A stretch of 64,000 nucleotides of DNA, taken from assembly GCA_018873245.2 (NCBI GenBank), contig JAEMBT020000006.1:6035855-6099854 (forward strand), written 5' to 3'. This stretch comes from Archegozetes longisetosus (lineage: Eukaryota; Arthropoda; Arachnida; Sarcoptiformes; Trhypochthoniidae). Under the pieces are notes generated by a model. That model saw only the letters and a list, made by a program, of their open reading frames with translations, ran no database searches and was not told the DNA's origin. Made by a program: the position numbers and the translations under genes. Below are positions 13,625-27,413 of the stretch, one piece after another (the first letter of the stretch is position 1; each line of letters begins with the position of its first letter).

Positions 13625-13627
<3 letters not shown>

Positions 13628-13667
<40 letters not shown>
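13628..13667. repeat. (CT)n microsatellite
   Basis: An uninterrupted run of about 20 CT dinucleotides on the plus strand. It is the first of eight GA/CT tracts in the window. Confidence 0.95.
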
Positions 13668-13670
<3 letters not shown>

Positions 13671-15749
13671 CTCTCCATTTATTCATTCATTACTTTGTGA
13701 CCAAACAAAATAGATAGATAGAGAAAATAGTGAATAAATGCTTCACTGTAACAGTAGTCAAAACTCAATATCCTTTTGTAGTGTTGTGAATATTGAAAAC
13801 TTGTATTCAAACTTAATAAATATGAATATAATGGAAAAACACATGCCATGACTTCACAGTTGCCATTCGCTGGTAACCAATGAGCACAACCACAAATCAC
13901 ACAACAAACTATCATAACATTATACGAGAACATTAAATGAGCCCTAACCGTAACAAATACACTAATGAGCAGTTGGAAACCGAAACTATATTAATATGGA
14001 ATCTAAAGTTTTTTTCGGGTCACTTTAATGACTTTGACTTATTAGGTTATATATTATTTCATTTAAAATATATTAAATCTACGTCTAACATAAGTCTGAC
14101 TCTAAGCCTATCGATTTAGCTTTGCAAACTCATATGCATATATGACACAATTTCTCATGGATTGTTCAGTTGTTCCCACGAACACAATCTGACAAATAGA
14201 TAGATCTTTAGTAAAAAGTTTTACAACATTTGCGGCAAGTGTCTGATAATATCCAAGTGATTGTTTTATGACAATGCACTAACCGTCTATATAGCAGAGA
14301 GTCGTGTTTGAACCCTTTCTCCAATCTATATGTATCTGATCGACTCTTCTCTCATTTGGTCTCTTACTCTATCTTTTCCTCTGTGGTCAGTAACATTTAA
14401 TGTACTTCCCATTCCATGTTGATGATGATATCCTTTACATTAGTAGTACTACTGCTGTGGAGCACAAATTACTGCACGACTTATTGATAGTCTACACACT
14501 CACATAAACATGATTGGTTTCCTGCTATCCACAACTAATTTAGTGATACATTGTATGCTTTTACATTAGCAGAGTTTATGTTGCATTTATGTTGCATCGC
14601 TAATCAAGCGCACAACACTTTATATTCTATTTGATATACTGTACTTCATTTCTATACTACTACTACTACTACTACTTATGCCTCAATATCGAATCTAATA
14701 CATTCTCTTTCATTGAGCCAACTTTTCATTTCTTTAAGCGTTTTACTTCGGTTATCTTAAATACTTGACTTGTTATTATTATTGCTCTTTCCTATTATTG
14801 TCATTTAGTGCTTTTGCTACAAATAAAAATTTCGACACTCAATAAGAAAAAGAAAAATACTCTACTTCACAATAAGTAAACTTAATTATAATGTACTTTT
14901 ATTAATCATGTAATACTATATAATTTAATAGAGAGAAATACTTTATTGATTAGATAGCAATGACACGTTTCTCACCAAAATACAGGTTTAAATACACTTA
15001 ACGTTAGTCTATCGAACAAACGTAATGCCTTTCAGTTGAAATACTAGTCGTAATGCACGAAAGTTTCTTTTCGGGCGCAAACATATGCCACAAACTCAAC
15101 TGTATTTTAAGTGGACCAAATGGCAAACTTTTGCTAACTTTGATCTAGTTTGATTGGACTTTCCTCTACATGTCACAAATTGATTTTAAATCACTTTTCC
15201 TTACCTATTGTGGCTGTAGTTTGGAGTCTATTTGCCAAAAACTGTATAATTTTTCAATCAAACTGATAGATTGAGTGACCAAAAGTTTTGTCAAAAATAT
15301 ATTAAAAGTGTAAATGGCTATTGAAATGTATCTAAAAATGTGTCCAAAAAGGTAAACAGCAGAGCAAAAGTAGTTAAAAAGTTTTCAATTACTGATTTAT
15401 TCTGCGAGAAGTGAAAAAGGAAAAACTAGATTTCAAGTTTTGCTGCTTCTGATTGAATAAATAGGAGCAAAAATGATGTGTAAGAAGTTATAAACTTAGT
15501 CAACAAATGTAGCTCTACTTCACTTTAGATATATTTAAGGGGTGTGTTTCATGCATTTTTCTTACATTGGTCTGACAGACTCATTTAAGCAGATGCTTTC
15601 TCACTCTATTTGCTAAAAGTACGAGTTTGTGTTTCTATCACTTGCCCACAAACTTAACAAATATATTGCTCTGTATAAACTTGTCTTTTGGTCCATTCAG
15701 TTTGATCTCTTTCACACTTATGATGCCACTGAAATGTACTTTCTCTCTA

Positions 15750-15754
15750 GACAC

Positions 15755-15787
<33 letters not shown>

Positions 15788-15801
15788 TATATATATATAT
15801 A
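15750..15801. repeat. Compound (CA)n(TA)n microsatellite
   Basis: A run of AC dinucleotides with one interruption passes directly into a TA run. Confidence 0.95.
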
Positions 15802-16197
15802 GATTCACTTTTGTAACTTATGGTCATCATTGTTGTTGGTATTAGACTGACTAATATTTCTTTCCTCTATATATATTGGTTTCAGAAAAGTATTAGTAGA
15901 AAATATCATAAACGCAAAACTAACACTAACATCAACACTATTGTATATTTGAACTAAAATAAGTGATACAAATATATAGAAAAGAGAGCTCAACAAAACA
16001 CAACACAATTGCTTGTGTCAGCTACTGAAGAGGAGAGATTGTGTCTGTTTGTTGTGAGACAGTTATGCTGTTATGCAATCATATTTGCGATCACTATAAT
16101 TGAATCAATGAGGGAAAGCAAATGCAGTCCACATAGAATGAGGGAAAAAAGAAGAGAAAAAAGAGATCAGAGAATCAGTCAAAGCATCATAGGAGAG

Positions 16198-16200
<3 letters not shown>

Positions 16201-16256
<56 letters not shown>
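16201..16256. repeat. (GA)n microsatellite, 28 units
   Basis: A perfect 56-bp GA run, the longest in the window. An open frame passes through it and yields an Arg-Glu repeat, which I regard as spurious. Confidence 0.95.
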
Positions 16257-16260
<4 letters not shown>

Positions 16261-18933
16261 TTTAAGTTATTTCTTGTGGTTAGACTGAGGCCATGACAAA
16301 AGCGTTAGAGTTTTGTGGTCTCACGATTTTAGGGGTTTCACACTTGACTTGGGATGTACTGTAGCTCAACACTAGAAACACTACTCATTCTGTGCAGTGA
16401 AGGCACTCAATTCGTTGGGTCTCTTCACGTTTACTGTAATATTCTTACGCTTGCCTTCACTTTAGGGATAACATTGACAGTAAGCCATTTAAGTGATACA
16501 CTGAAAGTCCGCGGATCAACTCATGTTGCCATTAAGAATATACAGTTAAAGTATAGAAGAGTATAGAGAATACTGCACACCATTAATGATCATTCGAGCA
16601 AATGCAATGTGTGTAATATCTTCCATACTTTTCCGGTTTGTCAATACATTTTCTATTTTGTCATCACTGCTCTCACTCACTCTCATAGTAATGTTCACTC
16701 GCTTTGCTTTTATCAATACACGAGCTGATCACTGCTTTTTGATTATATATTGTATAATAAAGATTGCATACACTATGCTCTTAGCTTTGATTATGGGCCT
16801 AAGAGCACAAAGAGCTGTCTTTCAGGTTCTATCCATTCGATAACATTGAAAATGATAATTTCAAATAAAATGATAATTTCTAATAAAATCATATTTTCTA
16901 ATCCTTTCCAACCATTTTTCTAATCTCTCTCAACAATTATTGAAACATCCACATTCTCAACAAATTAATTAATTGAGCCTAAATTAAATAATTGCAAATT
17001 ATCATTTTTATACATCTGAACAGTTACAAATTATGATAATTATTTAATTTATTCTTTCATTCGACTTTTTTCACATCTCCCCTCTCTTCACTCTTTACTT
17101 GTGTTGACTCTACTTCTCTCCTCTTTGTGGTAACTTTTCATCTTTCATTCTTCTCTACTTCTCAGCACAAAAGCTGTCATTTGGGACTTTTGGCTAAATG
17201 AATGCAATATGAGAAGTACTCCACACCTAATAAGTTATGAAAGTGAAGTTGTTGTCCAATGTATGAGTGAATGATTCGGTGGACTATAGAACAAATATAT
17301 GACTGAAAGTAACGCAGCTGTTATGCGATTGTATATTAGAAGGAATCCTATCAAGAATTGAGAATATATATGAACTTGTTTGCACTGTTTCTTACATAGT
17401 GGCGGCACTCAATCCGAGACTCATTAATAATACAACTTGTCTCCCAATGCGTAACACAATTTTGCAATAAGTCGACAAACCTGACACTTAATATAATTCC
17501 TAACTATACTTCGCTTTCTTCTCTCTTACAATCACATTTTGTTTTCCCTCTTGTCATCATAAACTTTTATTATAAATAAACTATTTTCACCAAAACTTCC
17601 AAATTCTTTAGTCATCCTATTGTTAGATTTATGTTCTGTCTTACAGCTTGCTGAAAAATTAATTCCAATTGAAAATGTATTTTGCACAACAAGCCAAAAA
17701 ACTATTTCCAATAAACGCTTCATATGCCTGTTATGCAACCGAAAATAGTTGGCCAAATTGAAAAATTGAAAAATTCAAAATATATCAAATTAAACGTATT
17801 TTGGGTCAGTTTAAATTTGATAAATCTGAGTGTTGAAAAGAATATTTGAAACTTTGTCAATTGTTGAGAATATGATATAAGAAACGATGTGGTGACGTTC
17901 AAGTATAATTGAAGTGAAATTGACTTTTATAATCGAAATCTATTATGAGTGCTAGTGATTTATATAGTGTCATAACATAATATAATATTACCGAGGATAA
18001 CAGAATTAATCCAACACAAGCTTCTGAAGCTGTGCTGATAAAAGAATTTGTTAAGTGTCTGAGTAAATGACTAGAGTTTGGAATAACAAAAAACAGAGAA
18101 TCTTTAAAAATGCTTGAACAAATCCTGTTGGCTGTCAGAAGTGATAAGTGTGTCTCTTTTGTGACAGAAGGTTGACTTGCTTTGAAATGTTAACAAAAGC
18201 TGCGCTAAATCCACAAGTATTTCCGGAATCAAAGAATTTTATAGCATAATAACCTAAACATTGGAACAGAGCTATGCTGATAGTTGTGCTTACATTCCAT
18301 AAGACTTTCAAAGGATCAAAGCTTTAATGCCAATATACAAGTCAATGAGAGATAGCATTAACTCAGATACATTAAAAGAGCGAGCATAATCTCTAACTAA
18401 ACATTTTATGAGCACTTCGTGTCAACTTTGCTTACAATTCAGTTTCAAATCTGGGCATATTATATGAGTAACGAGTGTTACAAACTAAGGCGAGTCAAGA
18501 AAGACTACCAAAAACTATCCGCAAATATCTATGTATTTTTAAGAATATCTAAGTATTTCCAAAAATATCTATTTTCTAAAATAAATAAATCCAAAAGTAT
18601 TTTGTCTAAATGCTTATTTTATGATGAATAGTGCTTTGAGAACTAATTTCTGTAACGATTTTTACGATCATTTGTTTGCAGTAAAGTAGCAGATTTGCTT
18701 AATTCAGTTGCGACTCCAGTATAATAATAATTAAATCACTGTATTTAATCTTGATTTCTATTTCAAATAAAATCAGATTTACTACATTTTTTTTGCTTCG
18801 GTTTATCTTTACGCCGAAATTCAATGTGTTTAATGAAGCTTATATTATGCCTGACCATCACATGCACACAAATACACTCTCCTCCACATCATTTCCATAT
18901 TCTGATGCAAGCACTGACTTATATCCTCTTCGC

Positions 18934-18936
<3 letters not shown>

Positions 18937-18973
<37 letters not shown>
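18937..18973. repeat. (CT)n microsatellite
   Basis: A 37-bp uninterrupted CT run on the plus strand. Confidence 0.95.
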
Positions 18974-18974
<1 letters not shown>

Positions 18975-20790
18975 ACTTGTTCACAGTTAACTATTGAACG
19001 CATTGGTTTGTGCCAGTACTATATCATATCAGTTGAATGGTTGATCTTATTAAGTGAGAACCTATAATAGATTATACTTAGTATCATATATAGAGTCAAC
19101 ATATAATGTATCAGTTTTGTAAGTGTGTCCGCAAAATGATATGTTGTTCAGCTGATTCGTTCGCAAACAAATATACACAACTTTTTGCCCAATAATTACC
19201 AAATTAATAGTTGTTTCAATGGTTACCGCTAATTATATTCAGATGGATTCTTGCAAATAATCTTGAAGAACAGCAGCTCTGAAATGATGTATCGTCACGT
19301 CTTTCTTGATTATAGTTCAGATTAATAATTGCTCGACTACTACTTGTTTTTTTGGGTGGATCAGCCTGAAAGTTGTGGTAAAAAGCGTGAGCAAATCCGA
19401 TCTTATGCTCTCCACTAAATATCAATGTGTTTAACAGTTGAGCGTAAGGTTGCAATTTGACTTAAGCTTAACTTGTTCTGCTTAACTTGTTCTGCTGATC
19501 TGATCAGCACCTGATACACGATTATAATCGCATCATTTGAAACTTTGCCTCGAACCAGTGAACAGCTTGACGCCACTCTCTTTCATAGGATCGTATCATG
19601 TCTTTTTCACTCAACACACTTTATTATAAATTTAGTTTTAATGAATTTTGGCGCTCAAAGTAAAGCATTAGTATATAATTTACTGTTATTAAATCGGAAA
19701 AGTCTATGTTTTACTGTAATTACCTAAGTTTATAATAAATGCTTGTGTTATTAAAATCCAATCAAATTTTAATATTTTTATACAATTTTCTATTTAAGAT
19801 GTCAACTTATAATTTAGTTTATTTTTAAATTGATCGATAAACTGATATCAATAATTTTTAATTCTTCATAAACAGGATCACCACTTATATTGAGAATCCA
19901 AGCATTCTTAATGTTGCAGTTCAAATCATTTGAATATTCAATAAATGAGTCATCTAATTCCGAACCAGTTCAACTCTAAATGTTTAGTCATTTGAGACTT
20001 ATATTTCAGATTAATCACAAAATATTGTCTCTCCTTTCTATCATAAAGGTGACAATTTATAACACTTCTCATAAAAAATCAATTAGGAACACAACAAATA
20101 TTTGAAAAATACTAAAAACGTATTAGAATTAGGAAACGATTTAAAAATTGTACATAAAACAATATTTTCAGCATGACATGATAGAAGGTTTACTGAAAAA
20201 TAAGGAACAACATGTTGAAGAGTCTGAAAAATGAGTATGAAAATGATCAAATTAGTGAGAATATGATTGCGTGGAAACATAACAAAGTAATGGTGGAACC
20301 CTGTTATACAATGCAAAAGTCATAATTCATAAGGACAGCAAAAGGGAGGAATATTGTGTTCCAGCATTCTAGTCGCATCCCAAGCTTCAAGCATGACTTC
20401 TCTATTTCATTAGCAATAATATGATAAGCCAAATAGTCCTCTTTTCCTAGTCTTAGCCACTGGCAAATTATTATGATATAAAAAATGCTCTAATGGTCAT
20501 TAGGTTTAGTTCTGCTGGTTATTGTCATCCTTCTCCTCCTCCTTCAGCCTCTCCTGCCTGAAGGTTTTAACGAGCCATAAACCACAAAAAAGAGAAAACC
20601 GAAAAGCTATCTGGAAACCGATTTCGGACTAGTTTTTACTAAGTTTCACAACAAAACAGGATAACTGCATAACTTACTTATTGTAGTAGTTGAACACCCG
20701 ATCGGTTGGACAAAACGGAACTCATGACCACATTTACAATCTGATTGAATTGACGCATTGAAGCGAAAATATTAAATGAAAAGACTGGCT

Positions 20791-20865
20791 TCTATAGTTG
20801 ATGTTAGCTGTACAACAGGAGCAGATCTTCATAGTTGATGTTCACTCTACAACAGGAGCAGATCT
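20791..20865. repeat. 37-38-bp tandem duplication
   Basis: Two adjacent copies contain atagttgatgtt and end in caacaggagcagatct. They differ at a few internal bases. Non-coding. Confidence 0.8.
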
Positions 20866-21159
20866 TTATAGCGGTCTCTATGCCTCTAAAAACTACAATA
20901 GGGGACCACAGAAACTATGACAAACGCGAATGATATGAAAAAATGGCTGTAATCATCAGCACTAGCTTAATAGCTAAAGAATATCTCCAATAACTCTAAT
21001 CTTCATTCATGTTTATTTACATCTATTCAGACTCAATCGACTGGCAGACAAATCAAATAAAGACTCCATTTAATTGAAATTTTCTCATCTAAAATGTAAT
21101 CAACTTTTAGAAGGGTTTTTTGTAAATAATTAGGTTTTGATATCTTTTGAGAAATTGTT

Positions 21160-21160
<1 letters not shown>

Positions 21161-21215
<55 letters not shown>
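21161..21215. repeat. (AG)n microsatellite
   Basis: A 55-bp perfect AG run. Confidence 0.95.
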
Positions 21216-21218
<3 letters not shown>

Positions 21219-22330
21219 GTTGGTAAGATATAATATAAAATTAGTAAGTCTTTAAGTTTAGTTTATCGACATAAATCCTGATCTTTTTACAAAACTGAAT
21301 CGTGATCATACCAACCCATTAGAAAGAAGTGACCAAATCCAACCTTAGTCTCGTTCATTTCATTTGGAAGCCAAGGTCATCGGGTCAACTCTTAGGTCTA
21401 TCATTCATTCTCCTCCTCCCCTTCTTTAATTTAGAGAATAGCGCTGTCACGTAACCGAGGATTGAAGGGGATTACCATTGAAAAAATTCAATCCAGACGA
21501 GTTGTAATGGTCTCGAGTAAAACACCAAACCTATCATCTCAGTCATGTCGCTATCCGTTGCCCTTAATTAGATAAAGTCATGACTTTTTTAGACTTGTTT
21601 TGTTTCTATGTTGTTTTTTTATTAATTAAGAACTTAATCAATTTATGCAAAACAATTTAATCCAAAGCAAAATCCCTTGGACTTAGCATTCGTGACAATT
21701 ACTCTACTTTTGCAAACTTAAAGTTATTAGAGAATAAAATCAATGTATGAAATGATATGCTATTATAGAGTATTATGTGTAGTTTGAAAATGTTGATTTT
21801 TCTCGTATATTTTCGTATAAGCTTTTGTGTGGTAAGATAAAATTCACATAATTAATAATTTAAATGCGATTTATTGAATCATTATTTTATTTAAGCTATA
21901 CTTAGTCTTACTTATATGTCGTGAGCTCAGTTCAGCACATAATAGCCATATATCATTTGCGGCACCTTTTAGTGGACAAAAATCTCATTTTGACTTCAAA
22001 TTTTTAGTCAAAGTTTCTCATGCCAACTATCAATTAATTTGAAAATTTAGCTTCAATTTTCAAATATTCTTGGTTAAATAATAAACTCTAATTATCGAGA
22101 ACTTTTAAACCTTAAAGTTCAGTAAACACGTGACTTATATAACACTTGTTTAGCTTTACTGATTGATTATCTAAAAATAAGATCGATTTTATATGAATAT
22201 TATTTTAACATCAATCTTACGCAAAATTTTCAGATTATTTTTAGTTCTTCCCTCAACCACACCATGAGTCAAGAAACTTATCCACAAAACAGAATATAAA
22301 TAAATAAACTCTTGGTTATCGTTCAATTTG

Positions 22331-22572
22331 TGGTTGATATAGGTTTAGGTATAAGGGGGTGGTGTGGTTATCTGAAAAATGTTCTGTCGTGCTAAGCCAC
22401 CAAAAGCTCCATTCCCCCTACCTAACCTAACTTAACCAAATATACCACCTACATTACTAGTTTAGATTAAGTTGAGTTAGGTAAAGACAATGGTGCGATA
22501 ACGCATCAGACGTGGCAGAACACTGTTCTGGTAACCACATCATTCTTTCATGCCCAAACCCTACGTCAACCA
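22331..22572. mobile_element. MITE-like terminal-inverted-repeat element, copy 2
   Basis: The left end reads tggttgatataggtttaggt (with ataagggggtggtgtggtta following). The reverse complement of the right end reads tggttgacgtagggtttggg (with catgaaagaatgatgtggtta following). The inverted repeats are therefore about 45 bp long and imperfect. The core has cctaacctaacttaacc and an opposing gttgagttaggt, as in the copy at 4.0-4.2 kb. It is about 240 bp, has no coding capacity, and is probably mobilised in trans by an unidentified transposase. Confidence 0.65.
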
Positions 22573-25500
22573 TGAACCAAACTGTAGCTAGACTTTTATT
22601 CCTGAAACTTATGAATACTTTGTCTTGTTCCAAAAGCAAGCTAATTCAAAGTCAATTTATGCAATTTGATTGAGGGATCATTTGACTATCGCATTGAATG
22701 TCCACTTTCTGACAGTGAATATTCTGTCGTATATTAAGACAATCTCATAAGAAATGAGCGTATTTTCGAATAGATAACTTCATTGAAAATGATTCTTAAC
22801 GAAGCGATGTAAGTTTGCGTAAGATTGAAATACGTGCTAAGAAGATTGACTATATTTAGAGTCTTCAGTATAGATGGGGCTCACTTTAAGATATTCCAAG
22901 CGTAAAGATCTCAGTCGACTTCTTGAACTTTTCTAATTGCATTAGACCTGATCGCGACTGCGATTTGGTTGGGTTAAAATTATTAAAATTTTGAACAGAT
23001 TGTGCGATAAATGTGTATTGATTGAAAGTAATAATTTTCGAATTGAAAGCGTTTGGATAGCGATCATAATCGTATTGTCTTTGACCGGAAATAGTGGCTC
23101 ACAATCCTTTGTAATGATTTGTATGAATAAGTCAAATAGATTTGCGGTCATTTGTATATTTGTTACAATCGATTGAAAGGGTCAACAATAGTAAACTTTA
23201 TGGCAGAGCATACAATGATTTAGAAGTCCTGTACAAATATATACATATTGGAGAATGAGTTCCCGTTATGTATTCATACACTTATACTCTCTCATAGACG
23301 GTCTGCTCTTTTCAGAGATCTTTTAATCCATGGGAAAAACTTGGGTCAAACTCTGCTCTCCGTCCGATTGCCTTTTTCATATGCAATGACCGGAAATGAT
23401 GAGATTTTGTAGATCTAAATTCTACTTTATTTCTTGTAAAATGAGATTTGAGCCATTCTGAATAGCTGAATAAAATTTTACATAAATTGAATTCAAATCT
23501 GAAGTTAGATAATACTAAACTAGTGAGAGAGCAGCAAATGTTTATGAACTAAAGTCAAAACGGAATCCCTCTTCATGATAGAAGGGATACTATAATAGAT
23601 CTGAAAGTCAATCGACCAGCAAAACTAATGTCTCGCTACTTCTCCAGCTGATGTTAGACTACTTCTTCAACTGATATTTGGTTTGTTTGGATGCAATTGT
23701 CAGAAATATTTGCGAGACAATATTGATATGGGATCAGTTCATTTGTCTTAGTAGTGAACCCGATTAAGTCCATAAGAGGTCGGAATAGCTGACAACTAAA
23801 TAGCAGAGTGAGCTCAATAGCAAAACTAAGTCAAAGTTATGAGATGAAACATGAAACTAGAAGAGCGCAATAAAATTCATGCACAATATATTATTCAATA
23901 TAACTATTTTTGTGTGTCACAAGACTTGTTAAATGAAGCGCTAACTTTTAATTTGGTGTAAAGTTATTAGTGAATAGGATATCAAAGTATATTTCAAACA
24001 TTTATAGAATAGGATTCGATTTAAAATGACTTATTTATTCAGCTAATATTAAGCAAGTCTTGCATGAAATCACATTATGTTATTTTGGATCATACACAGA
24101 CCAAATCTATAACATTATAAGAATGAGCCAAATGATGAAAAACTTGATTTGTGTCCCCCTAAATCTTTGAACCGTAATTCTTTCAAATATATTCAGCTTC
24201 CTCTCAATCCTATTGATTCAAATCAAATCAATAACTTAATGATCAAATATAAATTTATTTAAAATTATCTTGCAATATAAGTTTGACTATCATTGGAGAC
24301 TTCAGGTCAACATTAGACCTATTTTGGCGGACAATCAAATAGATTTTGTTATAGTTTATAAAATTGTGTTTTGCACAAAGACTAATCTTTAGAACTGATC
24401 TGAATCTGCATTTATATGATTGAATAAGCGCTTTATTATGATTAGGCCAACAGATGTGGTCATTACGTTATAGAAATTGCATAAAGTTTGAGTAACTCTA
24501 TTCATATTGAACTTACATAAAGACTACTTCAAATAAATTGACAAAAAATATAAATGTCCCCATCGTTCTCTTATTTTCTTATTTGTTTCAGAGTCAATAT
24601 TATTCTTAATTTAATTGAATGCAAAACACTCATTAAATAAGAGATCCCTGAATCAAAGCTAGTTTTTCAGGATCACTGGTAACACGAACTAAATTTGTCA
24701 GTTTACCAAAATTTTCAAGTTCCAATTTTTGAACCATCGAGAGCGAGTCACCAGTTTAACAAAGAACTCACTCATACATTGAGTTTCATCAATTTTTCAA
24801 TAGGGTTTTTATCAACAATTTTGCATGGAGTCAAAAGAGTTGCGAAATGTTTGAAGGCTTCCAATAAGAAAAAGATATATTTAGTTGGCTGTTGAAAGTT
24901 GAAGGACTCTTCCAGTGACCTGAAGCTGCTTGAAAATGCATTCAGGTGAAAAGGAAGAAATGGAAAGGGATAATCCGATATAAATAAAGTTAAGCTTAGG
25001 GCTTGTTTATTTGGCAGTAAAAATAAATTTGACAGTTAGAGCTTAGGTTTATTTAGTTGGTTTGGGGGTAATATCTGATTTAAGCAAAGTATCAGTTATA
25101 ATATGCTGCTAGACATTGGTGTGAACAAACGGGGTTATATTTGTTACACTATATTCCAATATGTACAATATTAATGGCCGCTATATTCTTTCTGGTTGAA
25201 CCCCTAGACCTTATTGAAAGACCTCCAGCAGTGTAACTGGCCATCAGACTCCCCGTTCACAATCCCAGACAGACACGCCTGGCAGCAACTGAGTTTTGCA
25301 TTTTCAGCTCACTATTGCATTTTTGCTGAGTATTGTAAGAGAAAAACGCCAATATTATCCAGACATGGTTTTTAGTTCAGTTCAGTAGTGCACCGAATAA
25401 TCCCTGAATGCAGGCATTGCCGAATCCGAATTCCTTTATCTATAAGCATATATAAATATGTGTATATTTTTTGTGAACCTCTTGCGACCCCCTGCCATGA

Positions 25501-27369
25501 TATTTGACACTTATGCCTCTTGTAGAGCCACATGTAAGCAGTAAAACATCATAAGTTTGTGAACTTTGTATTTTGCGCCCGAAAAGCAAAATCTATAAAA
25601 ACTCTTAGAGAAAGAAATTCGAAACTTTACACGTTTCCACATCAAATTCTCTCTCTGCAAATACATTATTATTTAAATGCTTTTAAACTACTTATTTCTG
25701 AGTTTGTAAAATTCTTGTTGGTCTTCGCTTATAACATGATGTGATGGCTGCCATCAGTAATGATTAATGAGATGGAATCCTAACCGAAGACCATTCGCTA
25801 ATAAGAGTGACTTGGCATAAGCGAAGAACAAAATTGAGAGGATTTGAAGTAAAAACTGTCGATTTAGTTAGAGTAGATTGAAATGGTGGTAAAATCAGAA
25901 TAGTGCGTGTTGGCTGTTGGTTGTTTCAGTAGAATGCGATTAATCGGATCTGATGCGCTCAGTTTAACTAAGTTTCGCTATTCACTAAGTGTATGGTTTG
26001 CCGCGATAAGAGCTTCACTACCCAGAACAAACAAACCAATCATTACTGCTTACTCTTCTTATGATAGATGGAAACCATCCTCTTCTCTCTATCCATGTTT
26101 TGCTCAACTAAATACAAAAACAAAACATCTATACATCACTTTAATTAATTGAATTGATTTGAAAATTTGATTCCACTATCAATCATTATAACGTTTGGAG
26201 TTAAATACTATTCTGAAACTTTTAATAATTATATTGTTTAGGATTTCAGATCATTCAAATGAGCTCTCAACTATTAGGCAATTGCTAATTATATTTCAGC
26301 TCTAGTTTCCAATAATACCTACTTTGCAACAATTGTTTCAATACGATAACAAATTATACTAAAATCTCACAGTAATTTAAATGCTGGTATTTTTTCATTT
26401 TTATTAAGCTCTAATCGAGTATTATTTAAGAACTTAATAGTTTTATTAACAACTATAGTAATCTCTTACCAATATTTCGTTGTCAAAGCTGATTACCAAA
26501 TATCAAAGTTGACTAAATCCTCAAACTATTGTATTAATTGTATTATTTTTAAGATATGTTCAATCAAGTTTACTTAATAATTGAGTTATAATTGTTTTTC
26601 ATAAAGGATAAAATCATAATAAGAATAGATTAATCAAATGGGAGTGAGTCAAACTTATCATGCAACTTTTAATATATTGACAAAACTATATTTCTGGCTA
26701 TAAGCCTTGCCTCGTCCAGTTTTTCAATACATCTTATTTCAATTACTGATCACGATTGAAATATTACATTTAATTTGGTGAACATTTGAATAAAATTATT
26801 AGTTTGGGAAAGATATTTGTAGCACGACCTGAAGGTACCTATTAATTTTAGTTACTTTAATGTGAGACTCAACCATTGAATTTGTTATTACACGCTTCAA
26901 GTTTTCTAAAATCATTTTTGAACCCATGCCCAAAAATTGATTTGAAAAAACTGAATTTTCTAAAAATCCACTTTTTATAACTCCTTTTTTGTCTGACAAA
27001 TTGTTTCATTGAATCTTTTTATGAAAAATTCATTCACTAACAATTGAGTGGTGAATTAGAAGAAAGTGAAAAGAGTAGTTAGGCAGAGATATAGTTATAT
27101 AAATGGCATTTGAAAATGATGTCCATTTATTTTAACAAAGGTTTAGTGAAAGTTGTATGAAATAATGCAGATGAGAGAGAAATGCCTGGAAGGAATATAA
27201 TAAGTTAGCGAAGAGTTTATGGTAGAACTACTGGTTTGAATATTGAGGCTAACGTATTTTATAAACTCATTTCCGTTTGAGAGTTAAAATAAAAAATGTA
27301 GAAGCCTTAGGTCATCACGTTCATGGCTACATAAGGTCATTATGACCGACTAGCAATTGCAATAGCATG

Positions 27370-27413
27370 CCTCCTATAATAAACCTCCTATAATAAACCT
27401 CCTATAATAAACC
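27370..27413. repeat. 14-bp tandem repeat, three copies
   Basis: Three near-perfect copies of cctcctataataaa followed by a degenerate start of a fourth. Confidence 0.85.

Larger units (their letters stand above)
5466..13627. other. Intergenic AT-rich DNA, no gene recognised
   Basis: Only scattered short open frames occur. The two least random-looking are a Cys-containing frame on the minus strand (8827-9045) and a plus-strand frame (11054-11350). Neither matches a family I know. The stretch also contains an (AT)n run at 7727-7744, an unusual inverted-repeat pair (8405-8440) and a 41-bp tandem duplication (9066-9147). It may belong to the distal regulatory domain of the nuclear receptor at 35.6 kb, but nothing in the sequence proves that. 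Confidence 0.5.

Noticed and set aside
16009-16296. 95-codon frame with a long Arg-Glu repeat
   Set aside because: The repeat is the translation of a perfect GA microsatellite. No start context, splice structure or family similarity supports a gene.
22457-22639. 60-codon minus-strand frame over the second TIR element
   Set aside because: Most of it is the inverted-repeat DNA of the mobile element. It is not transposase-like.
25190-25270. Possible tRNA on the minus strand (ggttcaacc B-box-like string)
   Set aside because: No acceptor or T-stem pairing and no A-box at the right distance.
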